A stretch of DNA of 7,511 bases from Thermoplasmata archaeon (GTDB taxonomy: Archaea; Thermoplasmatota; E2; UBA9212): contig DUKC01000089.1 in NCBI GenBank assembly GCA_013329495.1, forward strand, positions 1 to 7,511, given 5' to 3'. Shown piece after piece: positions 1 to 4,368 of the stretch (the first letter of the stretch is position 1; each line of letters starts with the position of its first letter). The notes beneath the pieces were generated by a model. The model was not told where the DNA came from. It worked only from the letters and a program-made list of their open reading frames with translations, and searched no databases. Both the position numbers and the translations under genes were made by a program.

Positions 1-33
1 AACGGCAAAGCTTTAATCGCCTAAAAGAAAAAG

Positions 34-41
34 TTAAATAA
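34..41 (+). promoter_or_regulatory. TATA box of first cheC-like gene (leaderless promoter)
   Basis: The octamer TTAAATAA follows a purine-rich BRE-like stretch (GAAAAAG). Its centre lies about 26 bp before the ATG at 64, which would place the transcription start at or next to the start codon. There is no Shine-Dalgarno sequence in front of that ATG, which fits a leaderless mRNA. This is inferred from spacing and composition only. Confidence 0.5.
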
Positions 42-63
42 ACAAAAAACATTACTTACGCAT

Positions 64-684
64 ATGAAAATTCCTAACAAAGAACTATATTACGATATCC
101 TAAGAGAGGTTTGTTCTTTCGGAGCAGGCCATGCAGCTTCAAGCCTGTCAAATATTATTGAAAAGAAAGTTGTAATTACAGTGCCTGAGGTTTGCATGAG
201 ATCCGTAAAGGAACAGATGTCTTTGATGGGGGACGAGAGCAAAGTAGTGGTTATGGTCAACTCCCAATTTGAGCTCGGAGAAAACGGAACACTCTTTTAC
301 TTAGCTACCCTTGACGACGCAAAGAGCGTTGTCGGAGCGATGGCATGCATGAGGATTGGCGAGTTTGGAGAACTGGAAAAATCAGCCATGGGTGAAATAG
401 GCAACATTCTTTCTGGAGCGATAGTTAGCTCTGTCTCTAATTTTATTGAGGAAAAAATATTTTTTGATCCGCCTAATCTATACATCGACCCCCCCTATAA
501 AATTCTAGATGCCACTTTGGGTAAACAAATACGAAATGTCAATCCAATTTTGTTTGTTTCAGTGGATATTTCTGTAGAAGAAGAAAAAATCTCTTCGACC
601 CTACTGTTTGTCCCTCTCTTTGATTTGGTTGCCAAAGTTTGGGACAAGATGAGTGCAAGAGGTTTGCTTGTAGACGGTTTGTGA
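64..684 (+). CDS. cheC: CheC-like CheY-phosphatase family protein, paralogue 1
   Basis: A 206-residue protein of the CheC/CheX/FliY superfamily. Characterised members dephosphorylate CheY-P, and B. subtilis CheC also binds the deamidase CheD. CheC proteins have two pseudo-symmetric sites with the pattern [DS]xxxExxN and a Pro 23 residues later. Here the second site is intact: S107, E111, N114, P137. The first keeps D11, E15 and P41, but Ser18 replaces the catalytic Asn, and the normal GAGN that follows reads GAGH (H23). No signal peptide or membrane segment is seen, so it should be cytoplasmic. The length is typical of CheC. The ATG aligns with the starts of the two paralogues downstream. It heads a row of three same-strand paralogues with no other chemotaxis gene in view. 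Family membership is firm. Phosphatase activity through one site, and the partner, are inference. Confidence 0.85.
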   Translation: MKIPNKELYYDILREVCSFGAGHAASSLSNIIEKKVVITVPEVCMRSVKEQMSLMGDESKVVVMVNSQFELGENGTLFYLATLDDAKSVVGAMACMRIGEFGELEKSAMGEIGNILSGAIVSSVSNFIEEKIFFDPPNLYIDPPYKILDATLGKQIRNVNPILFVSVDISVEEEKISSTLLFVPLFDLVAKVWDKMSARGLLVDGL

Positions 685-784
685 CAGAAACTTTCTTCGA
701 GAAACGAGAATGCAGTTTTATGAAAGATGAATAAGATTGATTGGCTTCGTTTGATGAGCATTAGAACTGATTTGCCCACGCAAG

Positions 785-794
785 TTTTGCAAAA
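785..794. repeat. 10-bp perfect palindrome in the first cheC spacer
   Basis: TTTTGCAAAA is self-complementary over 10 bp and lies 24 bp before the left arm of the inverted repeat that frames the second cheC promoter. It could be part of a regulator site upstream of that promoter. It could also be chance in an A/T-rich spacer. Confidence 0.25.
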
Positions 795-838
795 GGCAAG
801 TGCAAAAACAAAAATAAGATACCTCGCAAAACCAAAGA

Positions 839-846
839 TTAAAAGA
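839..846 (+). promoter_or_regulatory. Candidate TATA box of second cheC-like gene
   Basis: TTAAAAGA is preceded by an AAAGA purine stretch that could serve as BRE. A start about 25 bp downstream would fall at 866-870, giving a nearly leaderless mRNA that lacks the Shine-Dalgarno sequence at 862-866. A competing TATA-like AAAAATAAGA at about 811-820 would give a leader that includes the Shine-Dalgarno sequence but not the left arm of the inverted repeat. The sequence alone does not decide between them. Confidence 0.35.
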
Positions 847-861
847 TACAAACAATACCCC

Positions 862-866
862 GAGGT
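862..866 (+). promoter_or_regulatory. Shine-Dalgarno of second cheC-like gene
   Basis: GAGGT stands 6 bases before the ATG at 873 and matches the archaeal anti-Shine-Dalgarno CACCUC. It is the only good ribosome-binding site in front of any of the three cheC-like genes, and it lies wholly inside the right arm of the inverted repeat 818-826/861-869. Confidence 0.6.
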
Positions 867-872
867 ATCACC

Positions 873-1511
873 ATGACCGCAAAAACTGAGATATATGCAG
901 ACACTCTAAAAGAGGTTTATTGCTTTGCCGCTGGTCATCTCGCTGCGAGCCTATCAAAATTTCTCAATCAAAAGATAAGAATCGATCTCCCACAAGTCTG
1001 GTTCAGGATGCCAGAAAAATTAGTTTTTTTAGATGAAGAGAGTAAGGAGCCTATGTTAGCAATCTCTTCCGAGATTGGTCCTGAGAAAAAAGGGAGAATC
1101 CTTCATTTGTTGCCTCAGAAAAGTGCAAAAGTTTTGCTTGGAACAGTGTTTGGGAGGAAGATAAGCAAATTAGAGGAAATGGAAGAATCCGCCCTGCTTG
1201 AGATAGGCAACATTCTTTCAGCATCAATTGTCTCTTCGATAGCCAATTTTATGGGAGAGACGATAAGTATAAAACAACCCTACTTTAATGTCGCCCCTCC
1301 CCCCTCTATTATTTCCCAGGTCTTGAGCGAGCAAGAGCGCATTATTAACTCCCACCTATTCTGCTCAGTAAAAACTTTTATAAATACAGAGTCTTCCAAC
1401 GAGGTTTCCTTTGTGTCACTATTCTTTCCGTTCTTCGATATAGTTGGCGACATATGGAAAAAGTTGACTATTAAGATATTGTACGAAGGAAAGAGAAAAA
1501 AGATTACGTAG
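873..1511 (+). CDS. cheC: CheC-like CheY-phosphatase family protein, paralogue 2
   Basis: A 212-residue cytoplasmic protein colinear with its two neighbours. The second CheC active site is complete: S106, E110, N113, P136. The first keeps D10, E14 and P40, but the Asn position is Cys17, and the following loop reads AAGH rather than GAGN, making this the most altered first site of the three. The carboxy end keeps the shared PFFDIVxxIWKKL segment (about 186-198), then a basic tail (GKRKKIT). It is closer to paralogue 3 than to paralogue 1: both have LNQKI near 31-36 and a VWxxMPE block near 42-48. The start is set by the Shine-Dalgarno at 862-866 and by alignment. It has its own upstream signals and a hairpin/oligo-T downstream, so it may be a separate transcript. 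Expected activity is CheY-P dephosphorylation, by family only. Confidence 0.83.
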   Translation: MTAKTEIYADTLKEVYCFAAGHLAASLSKFLNQKIRIDLPQVWFRMPEKLVFLDEESKEPMLAISSEIGPEKKGRILHLLPQKSAKVLLGTVFGRKISKLEEMEESALLEIGNILSASIVSSIANFMGETISIKQPYFNVAPPPSIISQVLSEQERIINSHLFCSVKTFINTESSNEVSFVSLFFPFFDIVGDIWKKLTIKILYEGKRKKIT

Positions 1512-1533
1512 GGGGTTTAATCCTCCTCTTTTT
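1510..1533 (+). terminator. Hairpin plus T-run terminator after cheC2
   Basis: AGGGGG pairs with CCTCCT (six pairs, one G-T) around the loop TTTAAT, and TCTTTTT ends at 1533. The stem begins inside the TAG stop codon of the preceding gene. Oligo-T is the main archaeal termination signal, so the T-run alone may be enough. Confidence 0.5.
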
Positions 1534-1582
1534 CGGTTCGCCATAATTTTCTCGATAAGCCTCAAGGATATTTTTTCTTGAA

Positions 1583-1633
1583 GATTCTCCTCCTTGTTTT
1601 AATTGGCAAAACCGTTCGAATCGGATGAGAGTC
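1583..1633 (+). other. tRNA-like fold in the cheC2-cheC3 spacer
   Basis: The nonamer GTTCGAATC at 1614-1622 is a textbook tRNA T-loop with its closing pair, flanked by CCG/CGG. GATTCTC at 1583-1589 pairs with GAGAGTC at 1627-1633 over 7 bp (one G-T), like an acceptor stem. GTTTT/AAAAC at 1596-1600/1608-1612 closes a 7-base loop that includes TTGG, reminiscent of a D-arm. It is only 51 bases long, with no room for an anticodon arm, and the T-stem has an A-A mismatch. It could be a decayed tRNA, a tRNA-mimicking leader or chance. Confidence 0.15.
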
Positions 1634-1659
1634 CAAATGAAGATAATAAGGGAAAGTTA

Positions 1660-1668
1660 CATAAATAA
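1660..1668 (+). promoter_or_regulatory. TATA box of third cheC-like gene (leaderless promoter)
   Basis: CATAAATAA follows a purine-rich GGGAAAG stretch. Its centre is about 24-26 bp before the ATG at 1688, the spacing expected for a leaderless transcript. It shares the core TAAATAA with the promoter of the first cheC-like gene. Its position argues for the start at 1688 rather than the upstream in-frame ATG at 1625. Confidence 0.5.
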
Positions 1669-1687
1669 CCAGGCCATACATTTATTC

Positions 1688-2320
1688 ATGTCCCTCTCTG
1701 ATAGAAAGCTGTACGAAGACACTTTGAAAGAGATATGTTCCTTTGGAGCTGGGCACGCAGCCACCAGCCTATCGAAAATGCTCAACCAAAAGATCACGAT
1801 TAGCGTACCAAAGGTATGGATAAAAATGCCAGAAGAGCCATATTTTCTTCCTGGACAGGGTAAAGAAGCCGTGATTGCCCTAAACTCCCGCTTCGGGACG
1901 GAAAAAGAGGGCATAATCTTCCATTTGCTTTCTCTGTCGGAGGCAAAGTCTTTGGCTGGCCTTCTGTTGGGCGAAGAACCAGATGATTTGTCAGGGATGG
2001 GCAAGGATGCGTTGCTTGAATTGGGCAACATCCTCTCGGGATCAATAGTTGGTTCCTTAGCCAATTTTATAGGGGAAAAAATAGATCTGGATCAGCCTAA
2101 ATTGACCATTGATTATCCCCTCGCAATAGTTGATTATGCTGTGGGGGAGCAAATGCGATCAGCCCACACGGCGCTTTTCACATCAGTTCAGATGTCTGCA
2201 GAAGAAAAAAAGATTTCCATGATACAGTTATTCTTTCCGTTTTTTGACATAGTCGGTTATATATGGAAAAAACTGAGTAAGAGCATAACAAAAGATACGG
2301 GCGAAATATTCTTTGTTTGA
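1688..2320 (+). CDS. cheC: CheC-like CheY-phosphatase family protein, paralogue 3
   Basis: A 210-residue protein of the CheC superfamily. The second active site is complete with Asp in the first position: D107, E111, N114, P137. The first keeps D11, E15 and P41, with Ser18 in place of Asn and GAGH (H23) in place of GAGN, as in paralogue 1. The conserved PFFDIVGYIWKKL segment lies near 184-196. An in-frame ATG at 1625 would add 21 residues with no counterpart in the paralogues. The start at 1688 is preferred because it aligns with both neighbours and sits one promoter spacing below the TATA box at 1660-1668. No Shine-Dalgarno is present. A soluble CheY-P phosphatase, or a binding partner for a CheD- or receiver-like protein encoded elsewhere, is the family-based expectation. 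Confidence 0.84.
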   Translation: MSLSDRKLYEDTLKEICSFGAGHAATSLSKMLNQKITISVPKVWIKMPEEPYFLPGQGKEAVIALNSRFGTEKEGIIFHLLSLSEAKSLAGLLLGEEPDDLSGMGKDALLELGNILSGSIVGSLANFIGEKIDLDQPKLTIDYPLAIVDYAVGEQMRSAHTALFTSVQMSAEEKKISMIQLFFPFFDIVGYIWKKLSKSITKDTGEIFFV

Positions 2321-2369
2321 GGTCCTTTCATCCGCCAACAGCTTCGGTCTGCATTTCTTGAAAAACCCG

Positions 2370-2392
2370 AAAATTAAGGAATTTTAGTTTTT
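2370..2392 (+). terminator. Terminator downstream of cheC3
   Basis: AAAATT-AAGG-AATTTT forms a perfect 6-bp hairpin at 2370-2385, followed by AG and TTTTT at 2388-2392. It lies about 50 bases after the stop of the third cheC-like gene. Read on the minus strand, the same hairpin is followed by CGGGTTTTT, so it may serve both converging transcripts. Confidence 0.45.
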
Positions 2393-2412
2393 AGTCCTTT
2401 TGCCCTCCTCAC

Positions 2413-2443
2413 CCAGACAACGCTTGCCTGTCCGGTACTTTTT
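2413..2443 (+). terminator. Second hairpin/T-run between converging genes
   Basis: CCAGACA at 2413-2419 faces TGTCCGG at 2429-2435 across a 9-base loop, with one A-C mismatch on the plus strand; on the minus strand the same pair is G-U. TTTTT follows at 2439-2443 and another T5 run at about 2449-2453. It is a plausible backup terminator for plus-strand transcripts. Confidence 0.35.
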
Positions 2444-2490
2444 AAACATTTTTGTCCAGCAGCACCTTTTATTTCTGAGGATTTCTTTGC

Positions 2491-2496
2491 AAAAAA
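2491..2496 (-). terminator. Oligo-T tract downstream of dph2
   Basis: A6 on the plus strand reads T6 on the minus strand, about 40 bases beyond the dph2 stop. No stem precedes it. Archaeal RNA polymerase can terminate on a T-run alone, so this is the nearest candidate stop for the hpt-dph2 transcript. Confidence 0.3.
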
Positions 2497-2535
2497 CCAG
2501 TCGATTTGAGCTTATCATTCCAACAGCAAACCTTT

Positions 2536-3549
2536 TTAGATTAGTTCATCTAATTTGTACCTTTCCAGTTTCCTTTCTCCTAGAGCCATCTCTAGTTCAA
2601 CAGGAGTAATTATCGGTAGCTTGTAGCTTAAAAAATCATCAATGGCCACTCTTGGGCAGCATGTCGAGACCAGGCAGTCTATACCCTTAAGATAATCAAA
2701 TTTATCAGGTCTTAGTTCATCGGCCATAAAGATATAGGCTTTTTTACCATGAGACCCAATTTTTTCTTTCAGTTCTCTTGCAAGTTTGATGCGTTGTTGC
2801 CCCTTTTTTGTTGAAACCAGCACTCCGTATGTTTCCGCATCCTTCGCTTGGTCGACTGCTTGGTACCTCTGTTTGATGATTTTCTCTTTCAGCTTAATTA
2901 GCTCTTCCTTCCTAACTCTATTAGAAATGGGGTCCGCTTGAATCAAAGGCTTATCCAGCGATAGCAGCAGAGCCACAGGATGAAAATCTCCCTCCCCAAT
3001 GAACAAGAATGAACTCACTTCACGTTCTATTCGCTTTGCTGCAGATACGTTGCATCCCAGCACCAGTCCTTCAGATGATATTCTCTTGTCCCCTTTTGAA
3101 GTAAGTGGAAAAAGACCTTCTTCTCTTAGTAGCTTTTTTATCGAACCAAGTTTTTCAGCCCACTGATAGGTTGTAACCAAGCCTATTCGTTTTCCTTCCA
3201 AGTATCTGATTGCCTTTCCAATCACCGGACAAACATCTATGGTTGGCGTGGCATTCACGAAGAAGGTGGGAATCTTTTGGGTAAGATACGGTATGGCCGC
3301 ATGCCCGACCTCTACCGAAGCCTCAATCCCAAGTGAAAAAAAACTCTCGTCGGCTAGGTCGCATGCTCCATAGCAGGGATCACTCGCTATCACAATAGTT
3401 GCTCTGGTACTCTTTTCCAGGCAACTTGCTATATCTTTTGCGTACCTTTTCAATCCTTCCGGCAAGTGCAATCCAATCAGTGAATAGCCTCTTTCGCTCA
3501 ATTCATTCACAGTTGGATCCAAGTCTAGTTTGTAACCCGCAACTTTCAT
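2536..3549 (-). CDS. dph2: Dph2, diphthamide biosynthesis 3-amino-3-carboxypropyltransferase
   Basis: A 337-residue protein, close to the usual archaeal Dph2 length (about 340). Dph2 is a non-canonical radical-SAM enzyme. Its [4Fe-4S] cluster cleaves SAM to an aminocarboxypropyl radical, which is added to the conserved histidine of elongation factor 2, the first step to diphthamide. One cluster cysteine comes from each of three repeated domains, and all three are present: C63 in DPCYGACD, C166 in LGCN, and C298 in STCCPR. C59 and C297 are adjacent extra cysteines. ATG at 3549 is chosen because it follows the hpt stop by 4 bp. An upstream in-frame TTG would overlap hpt by 26 bp and add ten residues of no family character. 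Spacing implies co-transcription and translational coupling with hpt. No strong Shine-Dalgarno is seen. Confidence 0.93.
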   Translation of the reverse strand: MKVAGYKLDLDPTVNELSERGYSLIGLHLPEGLKRYAKDIASCLEKSTRATIVIASDPCYGACDLADESFFSLGIEASVEVGHAAIPYLTQKIPTFFVNATPTIDVCPVIGKAIRYLEGKRIGLVTTYQWAEKLGSIKKLLREEGLFPLTSKGDKRISSEGLVLGCNVSAAKRIEREVSSFLFIGEGDFHPVALLLSLDKPLIQADPISNRVRKEELIKLKEKIIKQRYQAVDQAKDAETYGVLVSTKKGQQRIKLARELKEKIGSHGKKAYIFMADELRPDKFDYLKGIDCLVSTCCPRVAIDDFLSYKLPIITPVELEMALGERKLERYKLDELI

Positions 3550-3553
3550 TCTT

Positions 3554-4108
3554 TTATTGAACCAGTACCCTGTCTTCAACTACTCTAACATTCAGGAGAG
3601 AATGAATCTCTACACCAAATTCTTTTTCAATTTTTGGTGCTTCATCTCCCCTGTTAAAAATTATCCAGACCTCTGGTACTTTCGCACCTATCATGCCAAT
3701 GGCTTTAAGACTGGCCCGCAGAGTCGAACCAGTTGACAAGACATCATCCACGAACATTATGCTGTCCCCCTTTTCTATGCCATTGATGAAGAGTTTAGAT
3801 TCAGAATATCCTGTCACTTGCTGGACAGATATCTCTTCTGGGAGACCCAGCTGACGTTTTCTTATGATCGTTTGAGGCAAGCCCGTTTTTTGAGATAGGG
3901 CTGTGGCAAAAGGAATCCCCATCGCTTCAACTGTTACAATCTTGTTAAAGTTCATCTTTGATTTCTCTGCGACCTCCTCAACCAGCTCTTCCAACAAGGC
4001 GGGCTCGATCGAAGGTATTCCATTTGACAATGGGTGGACAAAATACGAATAGTTTCCCAGTTTAATCACTCTGCAGTCCTTCAGAGATGAGATCAGTTTT
4101 TTTAGCAT
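3554..4108 (-). CDS. hpt: Archaeal hypoxanthine/guanine phosphoribosyltransferase (Hpt family)
   Basis: A 184-residue type I phosphoribosyltransferase that transfers phosphoribosyl from PRPP to a purine base in salvage. The PRPP-binding loop is FVDDVLSTGST at 119-129, with the acidic pair D121/D122. Other archaeal Hpt blocks are YFVHPLSNGIPSIEP at 22-36, VTVEAMGIPFATALS at 58-72 and TIIRKRQLGLP at 80-90. It resembles the methanogen hypoxanthine/guanine enzymes. Some haloarchaeal relatives have been reported to act on adenine, so base specificity is not certain. It is cytoplasmic, and the length is normal for the family. It is the first gene of a two-gene minus-strand unit with dph2. A duplicated TATA box lies just upstream and GGTG sits two bases before the ATG, too close for a standard Shine-Dalgarno, so a very short leader is likely. 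Confidence 0.9.
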   Translation of the reverse strand: MLKKLISSLKDCRVIKLGNYSYFVHPLSNGIPSIEPALLEELVEEVAEKSKMNFNKIVTVEAMGIPFATALSQKTGLPQTIIRKRQLGLPEEISVQQVTGYSESKLFINGIEKGDSIMFVDDVLSTGSTLRASLKAIGMIGAKVPEVWIIFNRGDEAPKIEKEFGVEIHSLLNVRVVEDRVLVQ

Positions 4109-4120
4109 CGCACCATTCTT

Positions 4121-4145
4121 CTATATTTAAGAATCTATATTTAAG
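4121..4145 (-). promoter_or_regulatory. Duplicated TATA box of the hpt-dph2 unit
   Basis: The 11-mer CTATATTTAAG occurs at 4121-4131 and again at 4135-4145 (CTTAAATATAG on the coding strand), a 14-bp tandem duplication. The distal copy is placed to start transcription near 4112-4114, giving a leader of only a few bases. The proximal copy is too close to the ATG to be a productive TATA box for hpt as annotated. It could set an alternative start inside the gene or compete for TBP. Confidence 0.5.
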
Positions 4146-4165
4146 TTTTGGGATAAAAACCAATC

Positions 4166-4182
4166 ACAGGTCGAAATCCTGT
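4166..4182. promoter_or_regulatory. Dyad ACAGG-N7-CCTGT upstream of hpt
   Basis: A perfect 5-bp inverted repeat with 7-base spacer TCGAAAT gives a 17-bp site, the usual size for a dimeric helix-turn-helix regulator. It lies about 21 bp upstream of the outer hpt TATA box, a position better suited to activation than repression. As RNA it would be a 5-bp stem with a 7-base loop, but it lacks the T-loop consensus of a tRNA. Confidence 0.25.
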
Positions 4183-4218
4183 ATCCAGTTCTTTGATCTA
4201 AGCTTTTTGTAATGAGCA

Positions 4219-4228
4219 GAATGCATTC
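4219..4228. repeat. Perfect palindrome in the hpt-alaS spacer
   Basis: GAATGCATTC is self-complementary over 10 bp and lies near the middle of the divergent intergenic region. It is a possible regulator site; chance occurrence cannot be excluded. Confidence 0.2.
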
Positions 4229-4300
4229 AAAAACTCTATTCTTCAGCGTCTGTCTCTTCCCCCAAGCTTTTCCGCATGACTTTAAAAGGTTTGGGATAAC

Positions 4301-4308
4301 TTTTTATA
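4301..4308 (+). promoter_or_regulatory. TATA box of alaS
   Basis: TTTTTATA, preceded by GGGATAAC, would start transcription near 4330 and give a leader of roughly 40 bases. That leader contains AGGA at 4353-4356, 12 bases before the ATG, a weak Shine-Dalgarno match. A second TATA-like TTTAAAAG lies at 4281-4288. Unlike cheC1 and cheC3, alaS therefore appears to have a leader. Confidence 0.45.
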
Positions 4309-4368
4309 GATAGCTTTTTTTATAATTCTGTGTTTACCAAAGCATTTGTAAAAGGAACAGAATAGAAG

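Larger units (their letters stand above)
818..869 (+). promoter_or_regulatory. 9-bp perfect inverted repeat over the cheC2 promoter and RBS
   Basis: GATACCTCG at 818-826 is the exact reverse complement of CGAGGTATC at 861-869, with 34 A-rich bases between. The right arm contains the Shine-Dalgarno GAGGT of the gene starting at 873. In RNA, a 9-bp stem with four G-C pairs would hide the ribosome-binding site. In DNA, the arms are about 43 bp apart, near four helical turns, and their midpoint (843.5) falls on the TATA-like TTAAAAGA at 839-846. An operator pair flanking the promoter is therefore equally possible. The repeat is seen directly; the mechanism is inference. Confidence 0.5.
4147..4299. 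repeat. 10-bp direct repeat TTTGGGATAA beside both divergent promoters
   Basis: TTTGGGATAA occurs at 4147-4156 and at 4290-4299. The first copy abuts the outer hpt TATA box and the second abuts the alaS TATA box; each lies in the BRE position. Both read in the same direction on the plus strand, so they face opposite ways relative to their promoters. They are candidate sites for a regulator shared by the two units. Confidence 0.3.

Noticed and set aside
692..704. Hairpin TTTCT-TCG-AGAAA just after the first cheC stop, as a terminator
   Set aside because: The stem is A/T-rich, the loop has 3 bases, and no T-run of useful length follows directly.
724..770. C/D-box guide RNA in the first cheC spacer (AAGATGA, TGATGA, CTGA)
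   Set aside because: The first C box has a mismatch, the D' box would be TTGA, and the first guide would be only about 6 bases. The spacing does not fit archaeal C/D RNAs.
1123..1135. Palindromic GCAAAAGTTTTGC inside cheC2, similar to the spacer palindrome
   Set aside because: It is fully explained by the codons for Ala-Lys-Val-Leu in a conserved part of the protein.
2383..2453. A minus-strand mini-gene of about 21 codons (MFKKYRTGKR...)
   Set aside because: It is too short to distinguish from chance and has no clear ribosome-binding site or promoter.
2400..2609. A 69-codon plus-strand reading frame downstream of cheC3
   Set aside because: It starts with TTG without a Shine-Dalgarno, crosses two likely terminators, runs antisense into the end of dph2, and has no recognisable family character.
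3550..3579. Upstream TTG start for dph2, overlapping hpt by 26 bp
   Set aside because: The ATG at 3549 gives the normal family length and lies 4 bp after the hpt stop. The extra ten residues match nothing typical of Dph2.
4166..4189. tRNA T-arm followed by CCA upstream of alaS
   Set aside because: The loop TCGAAAT lacks the TTC consensus, and there is no acceptor strand between the stem and the CCA.
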